The notes beneath the pieces are model-generated. The model saw only the letters and a program-made list of their open reading frames with translations, was not told the origin of the DNA and searched no databases. The position numbers and the translations under genes were made by a program. Below, piece after piece: positions 24,701 through 34,634 of a stretch of DNA of 64,000 nt. The stretch covers positions 10,394,318 through 10,458,317 of the forward strand of contig NC_058506.1 in NCBI RefSeq assembly GCF_020382885.2, written 5' to 3'. The stretch comes from Scatophagus argus (taxonomy: Eukaryota; Chordata; Actinopteri; Scatophagidae). Within the stretch, counting starts at the first letter, position 1; each line of letters starts with the position of its first letter.

Positions 24701-25387
24701 GCTTTCATGATAAAAACATGCCAGGCCAAAGCTGTGCCCGTCGTCCCTCCGAGGGTGCAGTACAGTCAGATACCTCACTCCAGACAGGGGAATGATTTTG
24801 ACACAGTAAAGGAACAAGTAAAGGAATACCCTAAAATGAGCAGCGAGAAAAGCAATGCCCCACCTCCTCCAATGATGTCAGATCTAAAGGAGGAGCTGGA
24901 GAACAAAGAGCCTCCATCCAAACACCAAAAACATCTAAATGTTGAAAAATGTGCAGAGTCTGTGAAGACCACATCTACTGCAGAGCTGCCAGTCATAACA
25001 AGGAGACACGCGCCCAGTCTGGAAGTGTTTGTAGACTGTCCCAGACCAAACAGGGGGAACCTCTTACAAAGGCCGTCCTTCAGGAACAGGCAGAGACCTC
25101 AAAGTCTCATCCTGCTCAGCCCTCCTTTTCCCATCATGGACTACCCTCCATCAGGAGATGATGGCAAGCTTCTCTCATCCATCAAGAGTCTGAACGACAC
25201 ATCAGCAGGGAACGTCTTATCTAAAGAGATGGTGGAGAGTTTCAGGACACCGGAGGGGTTCACGCTTCAAAACAAAATGACTATTCCAAAAAGTGGACAG
25301 AGACTGGAAACGTCAACCAGCTGCTTCTACCAGCCACAGAGGAGATCCATGGTATTTGACAGCAGGAGCCACAGGCAGATCGAATGA
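15005..25387 (+). CDS. arhgap31: Rho GTPase-activating protein 31 / CdGAP (twelve coding exons)
   Basis: GAP that stimulates GTP hydrolysis on Cdc42 and Rac1, acting at focal adhesions and protrusions. The exons are 15005-15104, 17832-17934, 18762-18906, 20461-20543, 20655-20762, 20920-21065, 21158-21365, 21479-21600, 21974-22030, 22175-22810, 22909-23045 and 23375-25387. All are phase-consistent, giving 1285 residues (human 1444). The N-terminus MKNKSTKQKSKKKGS is the basic start typical of ARHGAP31. The RhoGAP domain spans about 35-220, with arginine finger R56 in GIYRLSGV, the LCKLYFRELPNPLL helix and NLALVWAPNLL. A basic segment SGKSKKWRSIFNLGRS follows. A conserved NISEPFAVSVPLRVSAVI block lies near 489-506. 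Exon 12 alone encodes residues 615-1285, a disordered Ser/Pro/Glu-rich tail ending with proline-rich blocks such as SLILLSPPFPIMDYPPS. ARHGAP32/33 are excluded by the lack of PX/SH3 parts and by the specific N-terminus. The start context is weak at -3 (C). Confidence 0.96.
15105..17831 (+). other. arhgap31: arhgap31 intron 1
   Basis: The 2.7 kb intron runs from ATG|GTAAAT to ATTTAAG|TTCC. It contains a short poly-G run near 15719-15728. The acceptor has only a modest pyrimidine tract. No other feature is seen; small frames on the minus strand (15815-16256, 16747-16962) are not protein-like. Confidence 0.8.
18111..18260 (+). repeat. Percomorph non-autonomous DNA-transposon remnant (CAGTG..GGAATGTAA family end)
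   Basis: CAGTGATGGAATGTAAGTAC, CAAGTACTGTAATTCTGAGG, TACTTTATTTGAGTATTTCC and TTTTTACTCCACTAC match, with mutations, the start of a very common teleost interspersed repeat. I recognise it from memory. The opposite end of what looks like the same family occurs at 43843-43945. Confidence 0.55.
18438..18476. repeat. Perfect 14 bp hairpin in arhgap31 intron 2
   Basis: ACCGATTATCTGAT at 18438-18451 and its exact reverse complement at 18463-18476, with an 11 nt loop. It probably derives from a teleost repeat with CGATAATCGG-type cores. Confidence 0.8.
18731..18758 (+). repeat. (TG)14 microsatellite forming the 3' splice region of arhgap31 intron 2
   Basis: An uninterrupted run of 14 TG units is followed by CAG at 18759-18761 and exon 3 at 18762. 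It occupies the place where the polypyrimidine tract would be. Confidence 0.95.
18907..20460 (+). other. arhgap31: arhgap31 intron 3
   Basis: The 1.55 kb intron has donor ACT|GTAAGT and acceptor TTTACATGCAG. It is AT-rich non-coding sequence; the 101-codon frame at 19004-19309 lies wholly inside it and has no recognisable features. No repeat was recognised. Confidence 0.75.
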
Positions 25388-25792
25388 CTGGAGGCACGGT
25401 CATTGACTATGAGACTGGGTGTGTAAATAGATGCAGTATACATAAATCCTGATTTGAGGAAGAGCTGAGGAAGCAATTATGTATCTGAAAGCCATTTAAT
25501 GTTGACTGAGATCTTTCGTGGTGCTTAAGCTCATATCTTCAGCAACAAACAAAATCAAAGATATTCCTTTTAGAAGGTAAAGAAGCAAACAGGAACCTTT
25601 TGCCTGAAAATATATTCACAAAATGGATCATCACAACTAATTTCTTGCCAGTGAACTAATATCTTAATCGTAATATAATATTTGTTTAAGCTCTGCCGAG
25701 ATCAATGAAGGAAATGTTATTAAAAGAAACTTCAGAATGGCAGACATTTAGTTTCATACTCATGTCAAGTTACATTAAATGTGAGATACAGA

Positions 25793-25798
25793 AATAAA
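25793..25798 (+). terminator. Proximal polyadenylation signal candidate of arhgap31
   Basis: AATAAA about 400 bp after the stop codon, before the transposon insertion. Confidence 0.45.
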
Positions 25799-25898
25799 GT
25801 CAACCCTGTGACATACAGCATGTTTGGTGCTATACAGTCACTGAGTATCACTGCCATGAAAGAGTTAGAGAATTTGTTAAGCATTTATAGGAAAAAGT

Positions 25899-26669
25899 AG
25901 CTTAAGCACAGACTCTATAAAAGAAGTGGATGTAGCCTCCAACTCTGAAAATGGAAGCCAACATGGATGATGGCCAGCAGGAGGCGACTCCACTGAGTGC
26001 CAAAGGAAGTCTGAATGTATGTAAGCTTATGAGAAGATGACCCTACCTCTCACTTTATTTATTACCTCAGCGAAGGGGTTCCTATAAAGACTTTATGGTC
26101 TCAATCACGGGTTTCAAGAATTCCTCAACACAGCGTGATGTTCATATCATAAACAATGGTTCCATGTAAAACAGACGATATATCAGAGTATGCTTTAGGG
26201 CATGGCTACTTTGAGACTGACAAATTGCTACCACTCTGACCTGTCAGTCAAGGTAGGGATATAGTAATGTGTATCCATAGCAGTGTGTACTTCTATACTG
26301 CAATGAATTTGTTTTTAGGGTATTCTCCTTGCTTTCATCTGAGAACGTTGACCCTTCCACAGTGTGTTATCAGTTCAGGAAACCGTAGCATTTCAGTCGC
26401 CTAAAAATGTCTTATCCAGCGTTCATTGTACAAAAAGGCACTCTAAGGAATCACTTTTACATTTTTTCCACACATTTTTTTTGGCTAGCCGAAATTTGCA
26501 TCTACAAGTTAACATGTACAATGGATGCACCTTGCTTACAGAGGTAACTAGCTAGTGTTGGCAGATAAAAAGAAGCTAAAAAAAAACAAGATGGCAAAAT
26601 GCCAAATTTAAGGTAGTCCACAGTTATATATGTTACATCCACTTCTTTTATACAGTTGATGAGCTTAAG
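25899..26669. mobile_element. Non-autonomous hAT-like element with 8 bp target-site duplication
   Basis: The octamer AGCTTAAG occurs at 25899-25906 and again at 26662-26669. It brackets a 755 bp element (25907-26661) whose ends are inverted repeats. The segments 25912-25934 and 26634-26656 are reverse complements at 22 of 23 positions (core TATAAAAGAAGTGGATGTA). An 8 bp duplication with short terminal inverted repeats is the hallmark of the hAT superfamily. No transposase frame is present, so the copy is non-autonomous. The interior (GGCGACTCCACTG, TTTATGGTCTCAATC, TGCTTTAGGGCATGGCTAC) matches my memory of a widespread teleost repeat family. It sits in the arhgap31 3' region. Confidence 0.85.
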
Positions 26670-28079
26670 TCTAGGGCTTCTAGTCTTTTCAGGAGTTTTC
26701 AATCATATCTCACAGTCTTTTTCAGAGAATGGAGTATTTGTCATGACATAAGTTCTTCATGTACCGAAGAAGACTGCGAGGTGTGGTTGAAATCTCCACA
26801 TAATCTCAAGCAAGTTGATCCTATGTTATAATCTTTTATTATCATTATTATTATTATTTAATTCATAGGGATTAGTTTTTTTTAAATCTGTTCCTCCTTC
26901 ACCCTCCTTTTCAAATGCAACTTTTTTCCAGGTTTCATTGGTGAAAAAGACATTTGATTGGATGAAAAACAGCGCGTGTCCGTTCAGGAACGTAGCATTA
27001 GTTTTATGTCTCTGCAATATTTTGATGTACTGGATTCTGCTATAACAGTTCCAGAAGAATCAGAATAAAATCAAGTTAAACAAATGCACCCCATGTGTGT
27101 CACCGATGTCATGACATATAGTTGGATCATTCAAACCTAATGACAACAACAGCCAGAGTTCATTCTGCATCAGATTATGGACATTAAGGGCTCTGAACGC
27201 AGGAAGAATAAAGTAAAGGTTAATAAAAATGAAAAGACAAACTAAAGAACTGACTTTTGATCTGTTTAACAGCCATTAATCAGATCATGTGGATGTGTTT
27301 ATTTATTTCTTCATAAGCATACACTCGATACTTACTGTATGTGGCTATTGGCTCTGTGATAAGTCGATGTCAATGTGATTTTTTTTTTTTAAAGAACTAA
27401 TATTTAAAAGGAAATTCCCTTTATTGATTTAAATATATTGCAATCTTAATGAATGGTATTTACTCAGAGAAGAACTTCAGTTCATGTGTATCTTTATTTT
27501 CTGTAACTACATTGTGTTTTATGGCATTTTTATTTGTTGATTGGTTTTTGACTGTAATGAGAAGCAGTATTGTAGAAAAGATGTTCTGAACAGTAAACTG
27601 GAGGTTGAGTGTGTGCACACTGACTGTATTTGATGTGTTTGGGCTTTGATTGGTGCTTTGAATCAAAGTAAGATGATGGTTAGCTCCAGGTTTGTTTTGT
27701 TTTGTCTCTTTTCTTTTCACTTTACAAACATGGGATCTGATGGTTTTTTGTTTGTTTGTTTTTTTACCTTTTGTTCTATTTGTGGCTGATTGGCCATTAA
27801 CATAACATGTTAAAGGAGGTGACAGTGTATTTTTCTAGAGACGCAGAAGTCAGTGAGGTGTGTTTTTATACTGTAGGCTGGATGGACTGGATGAATGATC
27901 ACAGTGTTTTATTTGTTTTGTAACTTTTGTAAACTTGTCGATAGTGAAAATGATTGATTGGACAATATGTATTCATAGGAAAAACAACACATTTTGAAAC
28001 GAGAGTTTTGCCTTAATTATCTATTGATGGCACCATGATGAAATGTACATAAGGCACTTGATGAGTTTTTCTACAAGAG

Positions 28080-28085
28080 AATAAA
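28080..28085 (+). terminator. Distal polyadenylation signal candidate of arhgap31
   Basis: AATAAA within ACAAGAGAATAAAAAGTTCT. It is the last convincing plus-strand signal before the intergenic hairpin. Confidence 0.4.
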
Positions 28086-28202
28086 AAGTTCTGAAAATCA
28101 TATCATTAGTCAGTGGTTCTGCTGACACATTTAAAATATATAGCATTAAGTCGTGAATTTTAACGAACTGGTCAAATCCAACTCACCAGTTAAAACTTTG
28201 AT

Positions 28203-28236
28203 TTTATTTGGTGAATGTTTCCATTCACCAAATAAA
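28203..28236. terminator. Perfect 15 bp hairpin between convergent genes
   Basis: The arm TTTATTTGGTGAATG (28203-28217) pairs exactly with 28222-28236 across a TTTC loop. Because the arms contain TTTATT and AATAAA, the stem presents an AATAAA hexamer on both strands. It lies about 120 bp past the distal arhgap31 polyadenylation signal. The structure is certain; a 3'-end role is inferred. Confidence 0.5.
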
Positions 28237-29205
28237 GGTGGTGAATGAGGTCTCCATTTTGCCAAGCAATTTTTTGACTACCCAGTGTAAGTGTAAGTAA
28301 CCACTGGGTTAAACATTACAGGACAACAGGTATCAAGTGTCATTTCACACTCCAAATTAAAATGACACTAAATCAAATTTGAACCTTGTCATGTTGTGTT
28401 TTTGCCAAGTGAAGCACATGTTAAGCAGCTTTGTGATTACTCATTTTCCTCTGGACACTCTTCTTACGCTTACATCTCCCTCGAATTCAAATCTTAAGCG
28501 TTTCTGTCAAAAAACTTTGTGTCTCTCTCTGTTAAGTATTTTAGCTAATGCATATGGAAACCCTGTCACACAAGTTAAACATACTCAAAGGTGTTGCTGA
28601 AATAGCGCCTAAGTGAGCGTCAGGTCTGTTAGTCCGAGTGTTAAAACCTGCCAGTGATGGGACTGCCTCTTTTTCTTCAGAGTCCAGAGAATTTCATACA
28701 GTCCTTCATAAAGCAGCTCCCTGAGAGGGCCGATATAAAAGAGTCTGCAGTGCTGCTGAGTGAATGAGGAGCATTCAAGAGGCCCCCTGAGACTGATGGG
28801 GCCCTTTGGAGTTGTTGATTACATGTGATGTGGTTAGAACCTGTACAACATGCATGCTTTTTTTTTCTTGTTCCTGTCTGAGATTTTAACTATACGGAAA
28901 TATCACTGTAGGCTTCACAGCGACCATGCTGTTTTCAGTATTAATAAAATGGGATTTTATCGTCAGAATTCTACAACAGTTTTATGTTAATAAACCCGCT
29001 CTGGTCTTTGCCACCAGATGACGCTCCTGCTCCACACTGCGCATCTGAGTGAGCCACTAACAGTCAGAAAGACCTTCTGAAAACGGTGATTGTCTGCTTC
29101 AGGTAACGTGAAGTGCTGCAAACACGCCACATAAAGCGTGACTGTGGATGCGACACAGAAAACACCACCGCTCAGTGAACCATGCTCCAACATGTCTCGC
29201 TTTCA

Positions 29206-29251
<46 letters not shown>

Positions 29252-29260
29252 CCCCCCCCC
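29206..29260. repeat. (GT)n-(GC)n-C9 composite simple repeat
   Basis: A long GT run passes into GCGCGCGC and then about nine C bases. Alternating purine-pyrimidine DNA of this type can adopt Z-DNA. Confidence 0.9.
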
Positions 29261-32200
29261 GTGCGTGTAGTTAACCTTCACTTTACACTGGCCTCACACT
29301 GTTGTCTTTTTCAGAATAAATTCTCACTTTAAACTGCGTGATTTCATATTGACGTAAAGTCAAACAAACAGCCACACGTCAGAGTCATTCAGCAGCTTAA
29401 ATCTCATTTCTGCTGTGATCTAAAATATACGATAACACAATTACATCCCGGGCTCACAAGACATGATACACAAGCAAGAAATAAGAAATAAACTTCTATT
29501 ACAACGTGCAAGACATGCTGTAAGAAATGACTCTATGGAGCTTTAATTTACATATCTTTATTTTTTTAATTACTTGCTACAACACATGTTTTTGGCAACC
29601 TCGGAGATCAGGTGGGCCTTTCCTTCTCACGTTTCTCCGCTGAGTCTACGTGCGGGCTGACTGGGGGTGACAGTGAGTGATAGATAGAAAAAGTCCACTG
29701 CAATTTTATCCAAATGCCACATCTGATGTTTTGACCAAAATCTCATTCAACAGCATTCGTTTTTGGAGCAGTCGGTGGCGCTTGCAGAGGTCACTTCCAT
29801 GTCTGCGCAGTTCATTATTTCCCGACCTTTGACACTGCTTGTGTATGGGCCGAGAATTAAAAAGGCGCATTCTGAGCACACTGAAAAAGGCAAGCACGGT
29901 GCGCGCGTTGAATATTCAATTAGAGAGGTGGGGGACTGAGGAGAAGTGAAGCTGCGTGCCAGTCCTTCATCTTACATTACTGATTAGCTGTTAAACAGAT
30001 TATATACAGCTGAATGGGTTCAAATGTTGCGTCAGAAAACAGTCGGGGTTCAAGGGAATGGCGAGGGGTTTCCTTCCCCGCCACTTCAGCAGTCTGAACG
30101 CACTTTGTCACCACTAACTGCTCCATAATGAAACATGGGTCTGTTCCGTTTTTGCCACTTTAACCAGGGTCGGTTTGGAATAATAACGATAATAATAAAA
30201 CATCAAGAGCAACAGAAGCTGTTCCTACCCATCGAAGCAGCAGGTCGAGTTGTTTGGATGAAACTGCACCAAAATACAGCAGCAAATACATGTAACACAA
30301 GCTATAAACAGAACTAATGTTTAGCTGCCTTCCCGATGTTTATGTAGAAGTAAAAACTTCGCCATTTCCTTTTCACACAAACATGATCACGTTTCTGTAG
30401 TTTTATATTAGTCATCTATTTCCTTCCAATAGATTGTGTAGGCACAGAGTGCACGCAAAGTAAAAATAAGACTACACCACACACCACGAAGCAACAAAAT
30501 GTGAAGATAAAAGAGCAGCAAACCATTAAATGTTCTTTAAAAGATTGTCTCTTGAAAATAATTTCCTCTCTTCCAACAGTAACTCAGTGCTCTGCATTTT
30601 CAAACGAGGTTAGAAGCCTGGAGCAGCAGACATCTCTGCTTTAAAAGTGAGTAAACCAACACGCTATAAATGCACTGAAGTGTTTCAAAGTTTATAAACT
30701 ATTTTGTTAAAGTTAGCAGGTTAACATGTTGGGTTTACTGCACACATTTACTAAGGTGGATAAGTTTAAAGTAGTTGAATGTGCAGTGCCACAGCAAGCC
30801 ACGCGGGTCCAAAAGAGCTCTCATTGAGAAGCCACGTGTCCGTTTCCAAAGCCTCTCCAACTTAACCACCTCCTTTGTACGACTAACCCACATCGGCAGC
30901 GTCCCTCCACATAAAGGGATTTGCAATTTCAAGATATTTCAGCTTAAATGTTTTTGACAGTTCCCTCGCTTTTACTTCGGCTTGGTTATTTTAACTGTGC
31001 CAAATGGGTCACCTTGGGTTGCTGTCTGCGCGCAAAGGGCTTTTGCGCGCATTCAGTCTGAATTTTTTCCAACTTTCCTTGACGGGGAAACCAGCTGCTG
31101 GTCGTGAAAAGACGGCTTATTAATTGTCCTTTGTCATGCAGAATTGCTTGATTTCTAAAGAAACGTACAAAGGCTCTTTTTCAGGATTCAAGTATTTTGT
31201 TTCGTGCGTATTTTCAAACCATCGAATCAGCTGCAGCGCCGCGCCGTCTACCAGACTCTCAGGTACTGACTGCCTGCTCCCTTTGTCCCCTTTTAATGCT
31301 GTTGTAAATCGTGCAGACTGATTTGTTACAAGCTGTTCTTTTAATCTGATAGATAAGAGACATGTCAAAGAAAAGCCGTAAATAAAAAATTAGCCAGAAT
31401 AAAGACAAGGGCGAGTCTGCTAGATGGGCGCCTGTTGACTCAAGCGGCTCTCCAGCGTCAGGGGAGCCCTCTCCTCAGCTCCGTCAAGGTTACGTCCACA
31501 ATTCCCTTTTCTTCTTTTTAAAAAGACACCGTAGTCCTTTTTGCTTCAATGAATTGATCGGCACAAAATTAAGAATAAATAAATTGAGCATTTGGAGCAC
31601 CGAGCGTATAAGCTCCCCCAGGGCGCATACCCCCGGGCTATTGAATGGATAAAGGGCGCTTTGCAGAGGACGTTGCGAGCAAAATGGGGCTCTTTGGTGC
31701 AATTAACAAAATAGTCTAATCCCATATCTTAACAAATGCAAATATTAGAGTTTTGTTAAAATGGATAAGTGAACAATTAAATGAAAGTTTACAAGTGAAA
31801 CTTAACATCCAAGAAAGGCACACTGATGCAGATAATGTGCTGCCGCAATTTAAGAACAGTTTTTTCCCTTTAAAAAAAGTCTGGAGATATGTTTCCAAGG
31901 AGGCAAATATAATTTAAAGCCTATTCAACATAAAACATATAATTTTGAGAACCAAAGCTTCAGTCAGGGAACAGCTGCATCGGTGCGTAAAATAGGTGAA
32001 CATAGCTGGAAATAAACGCTAAACTGCTGGTTTGATCTCTTTTTAAAGTTCTTTTTTCAGTGATTAGATTATATATTTTTAACTACGGAAAAATATAAAT
32101 ATGCACACTTTTTTTTTATTAATTTTGACCAGGATAGCAGACAGAAATCCTTTCTCCAAAAGACTGAATTTATGTTTGAGGATGCTGCGTAATATCGGAC

Positions 32201-32559
32201 TTGGCATATTACTTCATATTGTGGATTTAACGAGTTGCCATAAAATTCACATTATATGCTAATTAGTAATTCTGTTTTATTTTTAAAATAATATTGGCTG
32301 AAAAGACGCTTGTAGTAGGTCTAAAACATAGTTGGAGTTCATAAAACCTACAATAAACTTGACCACACTTGTGCGTTAACAATATAAGAACAATATGGGT
32401 CATGGACACCAAACTGTGTCTTTTCCTCATTGATTTTCATGTTAGATCGATATCTTAAGATATGCACACTCTTGATGCACCATTATGCACCCACAGTGAT
32501 TATTAACTCAGTCACACGAGACGGATCATTTCAGGGATGAAACTTGAAAGGAGCTCCAA

Positions 32560-32760
32560 AGGGCCAGGCAGTGATATCTGGGTTGAGTGTCCCCCAGGGA
32601 AAGCACATAAAGGGGCCCCATAACAATGTCTTTATCACCTCTGAGTGATAAAGATTATTGAGCATTTGATTTACTCTGCCAGGATGAAGTTCAGCTCATG
32701 TGGCCTAATGAGCTCCTTCCAGATACACAAGCACATTCTGCTTGCCCGCAGTGCAGGCTG
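32560..32760. promoter_or_regulatory. Candidate cis-regulatory block 3' of gsx1
   Basis: A compositionally balanced, non-repetitive block in otherwise AT-rich DNA. It includes CCCCCAGGGAAAGCACATAA, TTTATCACCTCTGAGTGATAAAG (a short imperfect palindrome) and GGCCTAATGAGCTCC. It resembles vertebrate conserved non-coding elements in texture only, as no alignment could be run. Confidence 0.25.
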
Positions 32761-33116
32761 AAATTGACTTTGGTCATTCTCAATTTCTTTTTGGCTCTTC
32801 GAGCAAAGTATATGAACCTTGTCAGATACTTTTGGTTCTCAACACCAAACACCCTTTAGCAGTTTTATCGTCACGTAACGATCATTTCAAAATACATATT
32901 TTAAATTGCAAAGGCACTGAGTCTTGCGTCTGGAATAGCCTAATGCATATGCTGCACATACGGTGCAGCCGGGAAGAGCTAAAATGTGCTGAGATGTTCC
33001 TGTTTCCATTTTAACCGAACACACGGAGTTTGGAAATATCTGATTATCTTTTCACGACATCTTTTAAAAAATACATATATTTTAATGTCCCACCTTCGAT
33101 TACTAACCCGAGATTA

Positions 33117-33148
33117 CGCGCACCACCGTGCGCACTCGGTGGTGCGCG
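33117..33148 (-). terminator. GC-rich perfect hairpin just beyond the gsx1 3' end
   Basis: CGCGCACCACCG at 33117-33128 pairs exactly with 33137-33148 across an 8 nt loop. In gsx1 orientation it lies about 55 bp after the AATAAA at 33207-33202. The structure is directly visible; a pausing or 3'-end role is inferred. Confidence 0.5.
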
Positions 33149-33201
33149 AAGACCAAAACATTTAACCCACACGACAACGTTGTCTGCCGCTCAGGAATAT
33201 T

Positions 33202-33680
33202 TTTATTTAAGTATCAACATTTTAAATAAATAAATATTTTTCAATTACACTGAAGATATAATTTCAGAGTGATTTCAGCGTTGTGATATGGAGGGAGTTT
33301 CTCTTCAGCTTTTTCATATTTTTAAGTCACAGTTCCATCCACAGAACCAGGATTCACCATGTATACAAAATACTGTCTTCCCCAAAATACTAAGAAACAA
33401 CGTTGCTATTATTTTTTGTTTTTTTTTTATCATTTGGGTTTGTCTTAACAAATATCCCTACCATACTCATAGGATTGGCAACAACAAATTAACCGTTTTC
33501 AGAAAAAAACTACATACAAAACGTACAACATGTATACAGCTATACAATATTTCAGGGCAATTCCCTGATTAAATATTCTCTTTCTATTTACAGACGACTG
33601 AACACAAGTTGATCAGTCTTTTTTGGCTATATTCAAAATCATGAGGACCAAAATCTTTCAGAGGGGAGGCAGGGAAGAGT
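33202..33680 (-). other. gsx1: gsx1 3' UTR with polyadenylation signal
   Basis: Non-coding DNA after the gsx1 stop on the minus strand. TTTATT at 33202-33207 reads AATAAA in the gene's orientation and would give a 3' UTR of about 480 bp. Plus-strand frames in this region (33288-33572) are antisense noise. Confidence 0.5.
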
Positions 33681-34511
33681 TCAGGGGGAGACCGACAGGT
33701 CCACGTCCTCCTTTTCGGACGAGGAGGGAGATATGGGAATGTCATCCTCCTCTTCCTCCGAGCATCTCGCGGTTGACAGGGACGAGCACTTGCAGTTATG
33801 TGATCCAGTCCTTTGGCCGCTGCTCTTGCCCTCCTTTTTGTGCTTCACTCTGCGGTTCTGAAACCAGATTTTCACCTGTTTCTCAGACAAGTTCAGGTAT
33901 GTGGCGATCTCGATGCGCCTCAGTCTGGAGAGATACATGTTGGAGGTGAACTCGCGCTCCAGCTCCAAAAGTTGCGTGCTGGTAAATGCTGTGCGCATGC
34001 GCTTGCTGCTCTGAAGTTTGCCATTGCTGTTTTCTGTAAGAGTAAGAGAGATTGTCAGCCACGGTTTATATCACGAAACCGAAATGTGAAATGTGACTTT
34101 GTCTGCACGTTTAAACTTGAAAGTCAATCTCTACTCACCGATGGAGATGCAGTGGAACTGCCGCGGGTCTGGGACTGAGTACGCAGCTTGATATATCCCC
34201 GGTGCGTGGCTGAGGTTGCTGGATGAAGAGTGTTGCCTCGACAGGGCCGAGTGACAGTACTGTGAGCCGAAGGGAGGAAAGGACGCCTTGAGGAGTGGCA
34301 GCGTCGGTGGTGACGGATGGAGCTGGGACGCGGTCATGCACAGCGGACAGAAGCACAGCAGCCCGGCTTTCCTGGAGTGGCATGAGCCCGGCATCCCGTG
34401 CGGGTGGTGCGGAGAGTGCACGGCGTACGGGAATAAAGGTGGGTTGTTCTCGTTCCCTTTGTCGTTGGCCTCCCTTAAAATCAAAGAATCCACGAGAAAA
34501 GACCTCGGCAT
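33681..34511 (-). CDS. gsx1: GS homeobox 1, ParaHox transcription factor (two exons)
   Basis: Nuclear DNA-binding protein of the Gsh/ind class, known in vertebrates for patterning ventral/intermediate neural progenitors and the hypothalamus. Exon 1 is 34511-34139 and exon 2 is 34033-33681, separated by a 105 bp GT-AG intron. The joined frame gives 241 residues (human 264). The N-terminus [14 protein letters not shown] is the SNAG-like repressor motif of Gsx1. [28 protein letters not shown] and [10 protein letters not shown] are GSX1 signature blocks, and GSX2 differs at each. The homeodomain occupies about 134-193, with helix 3 containing [16 protein letters not shown]. The tail is Ser/acidic ([18 protein letters not shown]). 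Mammalian alanine runs before the homeodomain are missing. The nearest neighbour, arhgap31, is convergent, so regulation probably comes from the 29 kb desert upstream. Confidence 0.97.
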
Positions 34512-34625
34512 GGTTGCAAACTTGTTGCTCAGTGTGGGTGAAGTTGAAGCCGTCGCGTGTTCGTGTCAGTGTGCTCTCCTCAGAACGGTGGACAGCGAAG
34601 TGGTGCTGAAGGCGCACCGACGCTC

Positions 34626-34634
34626 CTTAAATAG
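34626..34634 (-). promoter_or_regulatory. gsx1: TATA-like box of gsx1
   Basis: CTATTTAAG in gsx1 orientation, about 115 bp upstream of the ATG, which would place transcription start near 34600 with a 5' UTR of about 90 bp. No other TATA-like element is closer to the start codon. Confidence 0.5.

Larger units (their letters stand above)
25388..28100 (+). other. arhgap31: arhgap31 3' UTR / downstream region
   Basis: Non-coding after the TGA at 25385-25387. Candidate AATAAA signals lie at 25793-25798, 27064-27069 and 28080-28085. A 755 bp hAT-like insertion (25907-26661) lies between the first and second. If the proximal site is used the UTR is about 0.4 kb; if the distal one is used it is about 2.7 kb and includes the transposon. 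A T-rich (GTTT)n stretch occurs at 27745-27765. Confidence 0.55.
28101..33201. other. Intergenic region between convergent arhgap31 and gsx1
   Basis: No supportable gene. It holds a perfect hairpin at 28203-28236, a GT/GC/C tract at 29206-29260, a block at 32560-32760 that looks like a conserved regulatory element, and a GC-rich hairpin at 33117-33148. Frames of 60-90 codons on both strands (for example 31120-31368 and 32742-33014) show no conserved motif. Confidence 0.5.

Noticed and set aside
33623..34178. Plus-strand frames of 108 and 121 codons opposite gsx1
   Set aside because: Antisense shadows of the homeodomain exon, with composition dictated by the real gene.
34135..34617. 160-codon open frame on the minus strand overlapping gsx1 exon 1
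   Set aside because: It is a shifted frame over the conserved gsx1 coding exon. The gsx1 frame matches the known protein block by block, and this one matches nothing.
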